From Maribrevibacterium harenarium (lineage in GTDB: Bacteria > Pseudomonadota > Gammaproteobacteria > Pseudomonadales > Marinomonadaceae), in the NCBI RefSeq assembly GCF_006385675.1, contig NZ_VFRR01000013.1, positions 37,190 to 101,189 on the forward strand: DNA of 64,000 nucleotides. Direction: 5' to 3'. Position 1 is the stretch's first letter. Each line of letters opens with the position of its first letter. The notes under the pieces were generated by a model. It saw only the letters and a list, made by a program, of their open reading frames with translations, was not told the DNA's origin and searched no databases. The translations under genes and the position numbers were made by a program. Of this stretch, positions 32,012-41,639 are shown in pieces.

Positions 32012-33346
32012 CTAGTTAATCGGCAAACTAAATACCACCGCGAGACCGCCTGTGTCGCGATTGTAAGCCTGGAGGCTACCGTGGTGAGCATCGACGATGC
32101 GCTTGGCAATGGCCAAACCTACACCGTAGCCACCACTGTGAGCTTCCCGAGCATCACTAGAGCGATAAAAGGCATGGAAGATTTTTTCCAACTTATCTTC
32201 CTCGACACCGGGGCCATTGTCCTTGATGGCTATTTGCACGTAATCTCCCTGTTGGGACAAGTCAACTTGCACCTGCCCTTCCTGCCCGACATAGAAGCAG
32301 GCATTACGGAGCACATTTTCAATAGCATGACGTAGCTGCAATGGATCACCGATAAATTGGGTTGGCTTATCCCCTACCCGTTCAATAGACAGATTTTTCA
32401 ATTGGCATTCAAAGGCCACGTCATCAATGATGCTATCGAGCCAAGGCAACACTTCTATCGTTTGCTTTTTCAGGGAAGCCGCTTCCAAACGGGACAGGGA
32501 CAAGACTTGCCCAATCAGCTCGTCTAGTTCGTGTAGCTCACTGCGAATACGAGACAAGTATTTTTCCTGCGCCGGCTGCCCATGGCGATCTTCCGCTATC
32601 GTAAGCGCCACTTCGATACGCGCTAATGGGGTACGTAGCTCATGGGAAACATCTCGCAATAGTCGCTCTTTGGAATTCATCAAGCCTTCGATACGGGCAG
32701 ACATATCATTGAAATCCCGGGCTAAATCCCCGAAAGCGTCCCGGCGTTTAATGAGCCTCCCACTTAGTCGTGCAGACATATCACTGCGTCCAAATTCCGT
32801 TACCGCTGTCCGTAGCTTACGCAAGGGGGTAAGTAGCCACCATGCCAAAATACCGCTAGAGAGCAGTACGCCGACAAAAAATAGCCCCATAAAAAAATGC
32901 GGCCCAACTAAGTCGCTCTGGGGACGCTGACGAAACACGAGTAAATATTGGCTGCCATCCCCGCCTCTGATTTGTAGAAACTGGGCACTACGTTCATCAA
33001 TGGAGGGCATGGCTGGTGGTGGACGACGGTCCTTGTCCTGCTCATCATGATGGTCATCTCGCTCGCGGCTATCTCGGTCAGATCGCTGCGTTAGCGGTAG
33101 GCCATTTTCTTGGAATAAAGCAATCCGTCCATCCAACTTCCGCTCAACTTTTCTCACTTCGTCTCTAAGTGCTCTGAGACCGTATTTTTCATAACGTTCG
33201 ATTAACTCGATACCGACCTTAGAAAGCAAAGATTCCGGGACTTTGTTATGTTTTTCAGTAAATTCGACCAACATCATGCCAGCCCCAACTACCGCGATGT
33301 TGGCAACCAGAATCATCAGAAAAACACGAAAAAAGGTATGTCGCAC
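32012..33346 (-). CDS. Sensor histidine kinase, CpxA type
   Basis: The 444-residue inner-membrane kinase has TM1 at ~7-27, a periplasmic domain at ~30-148, TM2 at ~151-172, and HAMP at ~173-225. The H-box DVSHELRTPLARI has phosphoacceptor H235. The N, G1 and G2 boxes (ENVLRNACFYV, DNGPGVEE, GGYGVGLAIAKR) follow. The periplasmic part contains a strongly charged Asp/Arg/His stretch at ~88-108, unlike the usual CpxA sensor. It lies 8 bases after its partner regulator. CpxA senses envelope stress; the ligand here is unknown. Confidence 0.9.
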   Translation of the reverse strand: MRHTFFRVFLMILVANIAVVGAGMMLVEFTEKHNKVPESLLSKVGIELIERYEKYGLRALRDEVRKVERKLDGRIALFQENGLPLTQRSDRDSRERDDHHDEQDKDRRPPPAMPSIDERSAQFLQIRGGDGSQYLLVFRQRPQSDLVGPHFFMGLFFVGVLLSSGILAWWLLTPLRKLRTAVTEFGRSDMSARLSGRLIKRRDAFGDLARDFNDMSARIEGLMNSKERLLRDVSHELRTPLARIEVALTIAEDRHGQPAQEKYLSRIRSELHELDELIGQVLSLSRLEAASLKKQTIEVLPWLDSIIDDVAFECQLKNLSIERVGDKPTQFIGDPLQLRHAIENVLRNACFYVGQEGQVQVDLSQQGDYVQIAIKDNGPGVEEDKLEKIFHAFYRSSDAREAHSGGYGVGLAIAKRIVDAHHGSLQAYNRDTGGLAVVFSLPIN

Positions 33347-33354
33347 GATGTTGC

Positions 33355-34050
33355 CTATCGCTGTTTCGGATCGATAAATAAGTAGCCGACGCCGCGAACC
33401 GTTTTGATTCGCGGTTCGCCATTGTCTAACAACCCCACCTTTTTACGCAGGTTGCTGATGTGCATATCTAGGCTACGATCATACAGGGTCAAAGGGCGAC
33501 CTAATGCTTGCTCTGATAACTCTTGCTTGGTCAACACACGACCCGGCTCCTGAATCAAGGTTTCCAACAAGGCATATTCGGAGGTGGTTAACTCGACCGG
33601 TTCACCTTGCAGAAATACGGTGCGATCTCGGCGGCGCACCAATACATCCGCTACTTCGATATCCCCCAGTGGATCGTGCTCTTTTTCATTGCTAGCTCGA
33701 CGTAAGATGGCTTTGATGCGCGCCAGCAATTCACGGGGATTGAAAGGTTTGGACAGGTAATCGTCTGCCCCCATTTCTAAGCCAAGAATACGGTCAATAT
33801 CATCGCCCTTGGCGGTTAACATAATGACCGGAAGAGAACTGTGATTACGAATTTGCTTTAGGGTTTCAAAGCCGTCCAATTTTGGCATCATCACATCTAG
33901 AATAACGATATCAGGAGTTTGCTCAGCCAACATCGCTAGCGCCTCTTCTCCATTCCAGGCATGGCGCAACTGGTACCCTTCTCCTTCAAAATATTCAATT
34001 ACCAGCTCCGATAAACGGGCATCATCATCAGCTAATAGAATGTTGGTCAT
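33355..34050 (-). CDS. OmpR-family response regulator, CpxR type
   Basis: The 231 residues have a receiver domain with acidic residues D8-D10, phosphoacceptor D52 (VILDVMMP) and K101, and a winged-helix DNA-binding domain (~130-227, ELTTSEYALLETL and RSLDMHISNLRKKVG). It forms a two-gene unit with the kinase and probably activates envelope-maintenance genes. No target box could be identified in the window. Confidence 0.92.
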   Translation of the reverse strand: MTNILLADDDARLSELVIEYFEGEGYQLRHAWNGEEALAMLAEQTPDIVILDVMMPKLDGFETLKQIRNHSSLPVIMLTAKGDDIDRILGLEMGADDYLSKPFNPRELLARIKAILRRASNEKEHDPLGDIEVADVLVRRRDRTVFLQGEPVELTTSEYALLETLIQEPGRVLTKQELSEQALGRPLTLYDRSLDMHISNLRKKVGLLDNGEPRIKTVRGVGYLFIDPKQR

Positions 34051-34158
34051 AGTTTGCGGTCGCTACGTCAGTAATACATACGCTTATAATAAGGAGTTTC
34101 TCTGCCCAAGGGAGAATCTTTTCACCACGTTTACAGTTACATCAATTTTTATGCAATA

Positions 34159-34191
34159 AAAAACCCAGCAGGGTCAGCCCCTACTGGGTTT
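34159..34191 (-). terminator. Rho-independent terminator after fumarase
   Basis: Stem AAACCCAG/CTGGGTTT with an inner GGG/CCC pair, followed on the minus strand by a T run. It separates the fumarase transcript from the cpxR-type gene. Confidence 0.85.
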
Positions 34192-34226
34192 GTGGTTCTT
34201 TGCAGAAGCGAAAGTGAGGTTAAGGC

Positions 34227-35744
34227 TTATTTAACTTCGATAACCTGCGCTTCAATTCGCGCTTTCCATTCCGCTGGGCCGGTGTTGTGTACCGATGTAC
34301 CTTGGGCATCTACCGCTACCGTTACCGGCATGTCGACTACGTCAAACTCGTAGATGGCCTCCATACCCAGTTCTGGGAAGGCAACCACTTCGGCTTTTTT
34401 GATCGCTTTGGATACCAAGTAAGCCGCGCCGCCAACTGCCATTAAATAGACAGCACCAAATTCCTTGATGGCTTCGATTGCGATCGGGCCACGTTCAGCT
34501 TTACCAATCATACCTAGCAAACCAGTTTGCTCTAGCATGGTGTGGGTAAACTTATCCATACGGGTAGACGTCGTCGGGCCAGCAGGACCAACCGCTTCGT
34601 CTTTAACAGGATCAACCGGTCCCACGTAGTAGATAAAGCGACCTTTTAGATCAACCGGAAGTTCTTCACCGTTTGCTAGCATTTCGGTCATCTTCTTGTG
34701 AGCTGCATCACGACCTGTCAGCATTTTACCATTCAATAGGATGGTTTCACCTGGTTTCCAGTCTTTCACCATTTCTGGAGTGACTTCATTTAGGTTAACG
34801 CGACGAACGCTTTCACCCACTTCCCAAGTGATGTCTGGCCAATCATCCAAAGACGGCGGCGTCAGTTCCGCTGGGCCTGAGCCATCAAGCACAAAGTGTG
34901 CGTGACGAGTAGCAGCACAGTTCGGGATCATGGCAACCGGCAAGGAAGCGGCGTGAGTTGGGTAATCTTTGATCTTTACATCAAGAACCGTGGTCAAGCC
35001 ACCCAAACCTTGGGCACCGATACCTAGGTTGTTAACGGCTTCAAAGATTTCCAAACGCAATTCTTCTACACGATTTTGCGGACCACGGGCTTTTAGTTCA
35101 TGAATGTCGATCGGATCCATCAAGGACTCTTTCGCCATTACCATGGCCTTTTCTGCCGTACCACCGATACCGATACCAAGCATACCTGGTGGGCACCAGC
35201 CTGCACCCATCGTAGGTACGGTTTTCTTCACCCATTCAACAATAGAGTCAGATGGGTTTAGCATCACCATTTTCGATTTGTTTTCAGAACCGCCGCCTTT
35301 GGCTGCAACATGCACTTCAACCGTGTCACCGGGCACGATTTCCATATGGATAACCGCAGGAGTATTGTCTTTGGTGTTGCGACGAGCACCGGCAGGATCG
35401 TCAAGAATAGAGGCGCGTAATACGTTATCAGGATGCAAGTAAGCGCGACGCACACCTTCATTAATCATGTCAGTAACGCTCATGGTAGCGTCCCACTGAA
35501 CATTCATACCAACTTTGACAAATACAGTCACAATACCTGTATCCTGACAGATGGGGCGTTTGCCTTCGGCACACATGCGGGAGTTGATCAAAATTTGTGC
35601 CATAGAGTCTTTTGCAGCTTGACTCTCTTCACGCTCGTAGGCTTCGTGAACGGCTTTAACGAAATCAATTGGATGGTAATAAGAGATAAACTGAAGGGCA
35701 TCTGCCACGCTGGAAATCAGATCATCTTCTTTAATAATGCTCAT
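34227..35744 (-). CDS. Class I fumarate hydratase ([4Fe-4S])
   Basis: The enzyme converts fumarate to malate in the TCA cycle. The ATG at 35744 has an AGGAGAG site and gives 505 residues starting MSIIKEDDLI; the frame extends 22 codons further without a plausible start. The class I two-domain architecture is clear: an alpha domain with iron-sulfur cysteines (GKRPICQDTG, VGAGWCPPGM, MIPNCAATRH) and a beta domain (GPVDPVKDEAVGPAGPTTSTRMD and the GMEAIYEFDV end). Class I enzymes are oxygen-sensitive. No fumC is in the window. Confidence 0.95.
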   Translation of the reverse strand: MSIIKEDDLISSVADALQFISYYHPIDFVKAVHEAYEREESQAAKDSMAQILINSRMCAEGKRPICQDTGIVTVFVKVGMNVQWDATMSVTDMINEGVRRAYLHPDNVLRASILDDPAGARRNTKDNTPAVIHMEIVPGDTVEVHVAAKGGGSENKSKMVMLNPSDSIVEWVKKTVPTMGAGWCPPGMLGIGIGGTAEKAMVMAKESLMDPIDIHELKARGPQNRVEELRLEIFEAVNNLGIGAQGLGGLTTVLDVKIKDYPTHAASLPVAMIPNCAATRHAHFVLDGSGPAELTPPSLDDWPDITWEVGESVRRVNLNEVTPEMVKDWKPGETILLNGKMLTGRDAAHKKMTEMLANGEELPVDLKGRFIYYVGPVDPVKDEAVGPAGPTTSTRMDKFTHTMLEQTGLLGMIGKAERGPIAIEAIKEFGAVYLMAVGGAAYLVSKAIKKAEVVAFPELGMEAIYEFDVVDMPVTVAVDAQGTSVHNTGPAEWKARIEAQVIEVK

Positions 35745-35892
35745 GCCTCTCTCCTGCCGAGTATTATGTTTTATTGGGGAACCAGAATGGTAAGAGTTTA
35801 GCCATACCAATGAAAGGCTTAAGTAAAATTTTCAATACATATAGCAGGCATTCAGACGACAAATGTCAGCCCTTGGTCGTATGGAAAGCAAA

Positions 35893-35927
35893 ACACCCCA
35901 GCAGCCTTGACTAGGCTACTGGGGTGT
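35893..35927 (-). terminator. Strong terminator after the DUF2786-like protein
   Basis: A 9-bp stem ACACCCCAG/CTGGGGTGT with further AGCC/GGCT pairing inside, followed on the minus strand by a short T tract. It lies 29 bases past the stop codon. Confidence 0.85.
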
Positions 35928-35955
35928 GGGTTCATTGCTTACGGGTAAAATCCTG

Positions 35956-37800
35956 TTAGGCTTTTTTCGAGGTGCTGGGATTCATCAGGGAAAACTGCAC
36001 ATATTCTTCCAAGATGCCGGCAGTAAAGGCTTCCCTTTCAGACAGGGAATGAATCTGTTCTGCCTCCCAGTTAATCAAGCAGACAAAAACAGAGTATTTG
36101 TTAATGCAGCTGTAATCGAGGTCTCGTACGCTAATCTTGTGTTGCCCCATTAGGCGCAATACTTGCTCAATGACTTTTTGACCTTCGTATTGACCCACAC
36201 CGGATATGCTTTTCAGCATGCGCTGAACTTGTTCAATTGGGTTTTCCGACACTTTAGGCTCGGGTGCGCGGCGACTTTCCAAAAGGAATTTGTCGAGCAT
36301 TTCCTCGGTGTACTGCTCCCGCTCATGCACATTAGCAATACGGGCAGATTCCCTTTCTAGCAGACGAATAAACAAGCTCTTATTGCGAATATCGGAGAAC
36401 TCTAGGTCACGTAGTGACAAACCACTCTCTTCCATAATCGCAACCAAGGTTTCATAGGATGCAACCGCATCTTCACCACCTTGTGCAGCAATGGACAAAT
36501 GGTGACGTACCTCATGCATAATTTTCGCAGCACGGTAGTCTTCTTTGAGTTGTAAGTGCTGCTGAAAAGCTTCGCGTTTTTCTTGCAACTCTTCATTTAG
36601 CTCTTCGAAGCCAGTTTGCGCTTCCTGCTCGGCGCGCATGGCGGCGACGCGAATCTGTGCCTGTTGCGCTTCCCAGGCTTCATATGCTCTTGCGCGGGCT
36701 TGGAAAGCGCGCTCGATAGCTTCTTCAAAGCTTTGTTCAATCCGAGCTCGCTCACTGCGTTCCTGCTGCTCTTCTAGCTCCATTTGCGCGCGGTCTTGAC
36801 GTTGCTTTGCTAATGCTTCTTTCGCTAGCTGTAGCTGTTGCTCAATACTCTCTATATCGGAAAGCACATTGCTTTCATCGAAAGTTGCCAAGCGCTCTTG
36901 CACTTTGCGCCAATAGGCATCGTCTTCAAATGGTACGCTAGGGTTACTAGACGCATATTGATTACGTAACGTTTCCTTGAAGGAAGCGTGACCAGGACGG
37001 AAGGCGCTGGCGGCGTCGATGACATTATCATGGTTGCCGCTGTTGCGTTTGTCTTGCTCTCGATTAAGGGATTGTGCAGGTTTGGTTGCAGTTTCAGTTT
37101 GTTCAGATGCATTGGCACTGGTATTCATCGTGCGTTCCTTAACGGACTCAGTTGTGGCTGACGTCGGTTGGGCTAAATCAGATTCTGGTTGATTGAGAGA
37201 ATCAACAGGATTTTCTTGGGCAGCACTCGCCTCATCATAAATCGGCTCTACCGTATCGGCCAAATCCATATCCGTGCCTTCGATTCCACGATCCGCCATT
37301 GTTGCTTCCGGCTGAAAATCAGTAGGTGGCTCTTCTGTTTTATCTGTCGAAATATCAATTTCGACCTCAACTTGAGTTTGGAAAACCTCAGAGGTTTCGG
37401 CATTCGCAGTCATATCCGCTGCGCTAAAATCTGTTTGGAAGCTAGCAGACGGCGTTACCTTCTCGGCTTCAACCATATCATCGAGAATAGTGGCTGCATT
37501 CGCATAGGCGCGCTTGGGGTCCATGGGTTTTTCACTAAAACGACGAGGCCCATCACTTACAACCGTTCTTGCCACCGTTTCTTTAGCGTAACGTGGTGTA
37601 CCGTTCCAACTCACTTTAAATAGCATCATGCGGTCGCATAATTGAAAGGCGGGGATTTCCCCCTGATTCAGTCCATTTTGTAAAATTATGGACTCAGCAT
37701 GGCGTAATGCCATTTGGGCTTCACTGGAGTTGGACGAGGTTGCTAAGTTCAATAACTTGACAACTTTGCCGATGGCTTTTTTTCTTCGTCTTGTGCTCAT
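35956..37800 (-). CDS. DUF2786-like, coiled-coil protein with internal repeats, function unknown
   Basis: This 614-residue cytoplasmic protein has no signal or membrane segment. Residues ~8-48 look like a DUF2786 domain (GKVVKLLNLATSS, then EAQMALRHAESIILQNGL). An acidic, low-complexity region spans ~95-260. A long Glu/Gln/Arg-rich coiled coil runs about 290-430. Two similar units follow at ~462-509 (SLRDLEFSDI, ending DKFLLES) and ~557-604 (SVRDLDYSCI, ending EEYVQFS), about 95 residues apart. Each is preceded by a helix pair resembling the N-terminal DUF2786 unit. It follows the HIT gene by 78 bases, which include a small hairpin. I do not recognise a function; a scaffold or nucleic-acid-associated role is only a guess. 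Confidence 0.75.
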   Translation of the reverse strand: MSTRRRKKAIGKVVKLLNLATSSNSSEAQMALRHAESIILQNGLNQGEIPAFQLCDRMMLFKVSWNGTPRYAKETVARTVVSDGPRRFSEKPMDPKRAYANAATILDDMVEAEKVTPSASFQTDFSAADMTANAETSEVFQTQVEVEIDISTDKTEEPPTDFQPEATMADRGIEGTDMDLADTVEPIYDEASAAQENPVDSLNQPESDLAQPTSATTESVKERTMNTSANASEQTETATKPAQSLNREQDKRNSGNHDNVIDAASAFRPGHASFKETLRNQYASSNPSVPFEDDAYWRKVQERLATFDESNVLSDIESIEQQLQLAKEALAKQRQDRAQMELEEQQERSERARIEQSFEEAIERAFQARARAYEAWEAQQAQIRVAAMRAEQEAQTGFEELNEELQEKREAFQQHLQLKEDYRAAKIMHEVRHHLSIAAQGGEDAVASYETLVAIMEESGLSLRDLEFSDIRNKSLFIRLLERESARIANVHEREQYTEEMLDKFLLESRRAPEPKVSENPIEQVQRMLKSISGVGQYEGQKVIEQVLRLMGQHKISVRDLDYSCINKYSVFVCLINWEAEQIHSLSEREAFTAGILEEYVQFSLMNPSTSKKA

Positions 37801-37853
37801 CTTCTACCGCCTTCACCTGCGACCGCTCACTGGCCGAACGTTTGCTCAAGTAA

Positions 37854-37872
37854 GCTTTGTGCTACACAAAGC
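37854..37872. repeat. Perfect 8-bp inverted repeat between the HIT and DUF2786-like genes
   Basis: GCTTTGTG and CACAAAGC around a three-base loop. No T run follows on the minus strand, so it is not an obvious terminator. It could be an RNA-processing or stability hairpin in a shared transcript. Confidence 0.5.
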
Positions 37873-37878
37873 GCTCCT

Positions 37879-38289
37879 CTACTGTTCCAATGGGAGCTTC
37901 TGCTGAAGCTTTTGCAAAAGGTTTGCCAATTGCTCTGAAGCATAAGGTTTTGCCGGCAATTTCCCCCAAACAGGCTCCGGCCAGAGGGCATCCGAGGCAT
38001 AACGAGCGATATGATGGAAATGTAGCTGGCGCACTTTGTTGCCGATCACGGCAATATTCAGTTTATCGGGGGCAAAGATCTCGGCCATTATTTCCGCCAC
38101 CTGGCAACTTTCTGCCATGAGCTGCTGCCGGTCGTCCAGGTGCAACTGATAAATCTCGCTAACATTGTCGCGCCTAGGAACTAAAATTAGCCAAGGAAAC
38201 TGGCTGTCATTGATCAGGCGCACGTCACTCAGTGGGAGGCTACCTACAAAAATAGAATCACGAGCTAAAACTTCATTGAGCTCAAACAT
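37879..38289 (-). CDS. HIT-domain nucleotide hydrolase-like protein
   Basis: The 136-residue histidine-triad protein has the active-site motif QLHFHHIAR. Aligned to Fhit, Q88 replaces the first histidine, H90 is the nucleophile and H92 the third. The N-terminal half includes WLILVPRRDNVSEIYQL, matching the family. It probably hydrolyses dinucleoside polyphosphates or similar. A clear AGGAAGGG ribosome site precedes the ATG. It is upstream of the DUF2786-like gene on the same strand. Confidence 0.88.
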   Translation of the reverse strand: MFELNEVLARDSIFVGSLPLSDVRLINDSQFPWLILVPRRDNVSEIYQLHLDDRQQLMAESCQVAEIMAEIFAPDKLNIAVIGNKVRQLHFHHIARYASDALWPEPVWGKLPAKPYASEQLANLLQKLQQKLPLEQ

Positions 38290-38372
38290 TTACCCTTCCT
38301 ATTTACAATATCTGCATTCATAAGCAATATAGCATCTCTACTATCAGAATACCTGTCGATAACGGAGATTCC

Positions 38373-39242
38373 ATGAGCGAAATGCGCTGTGTTTTAGACG
38401 CACAAGCCAAACTAGCAGAGTGCCCACGCTGGGACGAACAAACGCAAACCCTTTATTTTGTCGATATTGATGCATTTGAATTACATGCCTTCAATATAGA
38501 AGCAAACTCCCACAATGTACGTAAGTTTGACGAAGAAATTGGTTGTTTTGCGTTAACGGAGCAAGGGGGCTTCATCGTTGCGATGCGCTCCGGTATCTAT
38601 ACCATGGCGGATTTCAACGCACCGTTACAAAGCTATTGGCAAGCGGATTACGATCAGGCAACCACGCGCTTTAATGATGGTCGTTGTGATCCAGCTGGGC
38701 GTTTTTTGGCCGGCTCCATGTACTCCCCCAAAGATGCTGATAATGGCGCACTATACCAGTTTGCACATGGTCAAATGACCCTGCTGGATAAGGCGGCATG
38801 GACTTCCAACGGGTTAGCCTTTGCTCCTGATGGTCTCACCATGTACTACTCCGACACACCGCGCCATATTGTTTACCAGTTCGATTATGACTCAAGCACA
38901 GGTACGGCGAGTAACAAACGTCCATTTATTGAATTTCCATTCGGTAATGGTCGCCCTGACGGCGCTGCAGTTGATGTAGAAGGCAATTATTGGACGGCCC
39001 TGTATCAGGGACAGCGGGTGGCGAAAATTAGCCCTAATGGGGAGATTTTAGCTGAGTACCCGGTGCCAGCTTTGTTTCCGACTATGGTGGCATTTGGCGG
39101 CCCAGATATGCGCACTTTATTTGTCACCACCTGTCGTGGAGCGCATAATAGCGACCAACTCGAAACCTACCCTCAAGCGGGCGGCATTTTTGCCCTAGAT
39201 GTAGAGGTAGCAGGACAAATCGAAGCCCGCTTTGCTGGCTGA
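38373..39242 (+). CDS. SMP-30/gluconolactonase/LRE family protein
   Basis: The 289-residue six-bladed propeller resembles sugar lactonases. Expected metal-site residues appear as E16 (LAECPRWDE), Asn in TRFNDGRCDP, Asn in WTSNGLAFAPDG and Asp in NGRPDGAAVD. A GGAG site lies 6 bases before the ATG. In other bacteria such genes sit in sugar catabolic operons; none is present here, so the substrate is unknown. Confidence 0.9.
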   Translation: MSEMRCVLDAQAKLAECPRWDEQTQTLYFVDIDAFELHAFNIEANSHNVRKFDEEIGCFALTEQGGFIVAMRSGIYTMADFNAPLQSYWQADYDQATTRFNDGRCDPAGRFLAGSMYSPKDADNGALYQFAHGQMTLLDKAAWTSNGLAFAPDGLTMYYSDTPRHIVYQFDYDSSTGTASNKRPFIEFPFGNGRPDGAAVDVEGNYWTALYQGQRVAKISPNGEILAEYPVPALFPTMVAFGGPDMRTLFVTTCRGAHNSDQLETYPQAGGIFALDVEVAGQIEARFAG

Positions 39243-39272
39243 ATCTCAACTTAAGTGAAAGAAACTCTTTAT

Positions 39273-40997
39273 ATGCGTGCAAGCAATTATCAATACTCTA
39301 CGTTACGCGATGCGCCAACCGATGCGGTTGTTGTCAGCCATCAATTAATGGTTCGCGCAGGTATGATCCGTCAAGTATCTAAAGGCTTATATACTTGGCT
39401 TCCCACTGGTGTGAAAGTGATGCGCAAAGTTGAGCGCATTGTCCGTGAGGAAATGCAAAAAGCCGGTGCCCTTGAAGTCATGATGCCAGGGGTGCAGCCT
39501 GCTGAATTGTGGCAAGAAACTGGTCGCTGGCAAAAATACGGGCCGGAGTTGGCGCGTTTAAAAGATCGTCATGATCGTGACTACTGCCTTGGCCCAACCC
39601 ATGAGGAAGTCATCACCGACTTAGCCCGTAACGAGCTCACCAGTTACAAGCAGTTACCACGTAACTTCTTCCAAATTCAAACAAAATTCCGTGATGAAGT
39701 ACGCCCTCGCTTTGGTGTCATGCGCTCCCGTGAATTTTTGATGAAAGATGCCTATTCTTTCCATGCTTCACCGGAATGTCTACAACAGACTTATGATGTG
39801 ATGCACGATGCCTACTGCAAAGTGTTCGATCGCATTGGCTTGGACTACCGCCCTGTTCGCGCTGATACCGGTAGCATCGGTGGTGCGTTCTCCCATGAGT
39901 TCCACGTTCTAGCAGACTCCGGTGAAGACGATATCGCGTTCAGTGATGCTTCTGACTTTGCTGCCAACGTGGAACTGGCCGAAGCAATCACCCTTAAAAC
40001 TGCGCCGGATGCACCTACAGAAGAAGCTAAAGAAGTTTACACGCCTAACTGCAAAACCATCGCCGCCGTGGCTGAGTTCTTGCAGCTTCCAGTAGAAAAG
40101 ACCGTAAAAACCATGTTAGTCAAAGGGATCAATGACGCTGGCGAAGAAATGTTAGTGGCGCTAGTACTTCGTGGTGACCACAACATCAATGAATTAAAAG
40201 TTGAAAAAATCCCTGGCTTAGTTGCTCCATTTGAGTTTGCTGATGAAGCTACCATCGTACGTATCGTCGGTGCGCAGCCTGGCTCTATTGGTCCACAAGG
40301 GCTAGCAGATAAAGGCGTTCGTGTCATCGCCGATCGCTCAGCGGCAGTGTTGTCTGACTTCTGTGCCGGTGCGAATAAAGATGATTACCACACAACCGGC
40401 TTGAACTGGGCGCGGGACATTGGTGAAGTAGAAATTGCTGACCTACGTAACGTGGTCGAAGGTGACCCTTCTCCATGCGGCAAAGGTAATATTGTCATCA
40501 AGCGTGGTATCGAAGTAGGCCATATATTCCAACTAGGCCAAACCTACTCCGAGGCTATGAAAGCAAGCGTGCTGGATGAAAATGGTAAAGCCCAAGTCAT
40601 GTGGATGGGTTGCTACGGTATTGGGGTTACTCGTATCGTTGCCGCTGCAATCGAACAAAACCACGATGATAAAGGCATTGTGTGGCCCGCATCCATCGCA
40701 CCTTACGATGTGGTCATTGTTGGTATGAACTACGAGAAGTCAGAAGCAGTACGAGAAGAATGCGAGCGCTTATACCAAGAGCTGAGCGCCAAAGGAATTG
40801 ACGTACTACTTGACGACCGTAAAGAGCGCCCTGGCGTGAAATTTGCTGATTGCGAGCTACTCGGCATCCCCCATCGTATAGTGGTGGGCGATAAAGGTTT
40901 AGCAAACGGTATGTTGGAGTACAAACATCGCAAGGATTCCGAGGCGACTGATGTTAATAAAGAAACAGCTATCGACTTCATTCTGGAAAAAATTTAA
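39273..40997 (+). CDS. proS: Prolyl-tRNA synthetase (bacterial type with editing domain)
   Basis: The product charges tRNA-Pro. The ATG at 39273 gives 574 residues starting [13 protein letters not shown], aligning with E. coli ProS; an in-frame GTG six codons upstream is less likely. Class II motifs include [23 protein letters not shown], motif 2 around [17 protein letters not shown], and motif 3 [17 protein letters not shown]. The INS editing domain that clears Ala-tRNA-Pro lies at about 225-390. The end overlaps the start of the PagL-like gene. Confidence 0.97.
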   Translation: MRASNYQYSTLRDAPTDAVVVSHQLMVRAGMIRQVSKGLYTWLPTGVKVMRKVERIVREEMQKAGALEVMMPGVQPAELWQETGRWQKYGPELARLKDRHDRDYCLGPTHEEVITDLARNELTSYKQLPRNFFQIQTKFRDEVRPRFGVMRSREFLMKDAYSFHASPECLQQTYDVMHDAYCKVFDRIGLDYRPVRADTGSIGGAFSHEFHVLADSGEDDIAFSDASDFAANVELAEAITLKTAPDAPTEEAKEVYTPNCKTIAAVAEFLQLPVEKTVKTMLVKGINDAGEEMLVALVLRGDHNINELKVEKIPGLVAPFEFADEATIVRIVGAQPGSIGPQGLADKGVRVIADRSAAVLSDFCAGANKDDYHTTGLNWARDIGEVEIADLRNVVEGDPSPCGKGNIVIKRGIEVGHIFQLGQTYSEAMKASVLDENGKAQVMWMGCYGIGVTRIVAAAIEQNHDDKGIVWPASIAPYDVVIVGMNYEKSEAVREECERLYQELSAKGIDVLLDDRKERPGVKFADCELLGIPHRIVVGDKGLANGMLEYKHRKDSEATDVNKETAIDFILEKI

Positions 40998-41598
40998 ACG
41001 CGGTTTATGGTTGCTTTGCTTGTCAGTGGCGGGAATTCTTCCCGTCACTGGTGCCGTGGCGAATGAAACAGCCACCTGGCGCACTACCATGGCCTTGACT
41101 ACCGCGGCGGTTTATCTCACCAACGCACTCAATGCGGATACCATGAGTGTTGAGTTAGGCGGTACCGACAATATCGGTTTCTTGCGCTACTCTGCACGCT
41201 GGTACAGGGAGCATGCTAGCCGTATAGGAAATAGCTCGTGGCAAATTCAACCGGCACTTCAGATTGGTTATTCCAAATGGCAAGGCAGTGACGACTTATC
41301 CCAGAAAAACACCAATAACGTATTCGATGTATTGCCGGTCTTCCGATGGAGCACCAGCCGCGCACCAAAACTTTTTGTCGATACGGGGGTGGGATTATCC
41401 TTGTTTAGCAGCGAATACATCACCCAAAGAGAATTTGGCGGAACCTTACAGTTCAATAATTATCTAGGTATTGGCACGACATTTGGTAACGATAAATGGG
41501 AAGCCTCTGCCAATTTTCAGCACTACTCAAACAACAATCTATACGATAAAAACACAGGCGTGAATTTCTGGTTCCTAAGTATCTCTCACCGATACTAG
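40951..41598 (+). CDS. PagL-like outer-membrane protein (lipid A 3-O-deacylase family)
   Basis: The 215-residue protein has a signal peptide (~1-38, cleavage near TGAVA-NETA) and about eight predicted beta strands ending in YRY-type aromatic residues. The PagL hallmark HYSN is present with catalytic His and Ser. The Glu found 14 residues after the His in P. aeruginosa PagL is Asn here (NTGVNFW), so classical deacylase activity is doubtful. The ATG sits inside proS, 47 bases before its stop, with GAGG 6 bases upstream. The two genes may be cotranscribed. Confidence 0.78.
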   Translation: MLIKKQLSTSFWKKFKRGLWLLCLSVAGILPVTGAVANETATWRTTMALTTAAVYLTNALNADTMSVELGGTDNIGFLRYSARWYREHASRIGNSSWQIQPALQIGYSKWQGSDDLSQKNTNNVFDVLPVFRWSTSRAPKLFVDTGVGLSLFSSEYITQREFGGTLQFNNYLGIGTTFGNDKWEASANFQHYSNNNLYDKNTGVNFWFLSISHRY

Positions 41599-41639
41599 CT
41601 TTTGTTTTACGAATAACAATTAGATAAAGCGATATCCCT

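Noticed and set aside
31610..32335. Long plus-strand ORF of 241 codons across rnpB
   Set aside because: The strand opposite carries the RNase P RNA and kinase gene; the ORF is a chance frame through conserved RNA.
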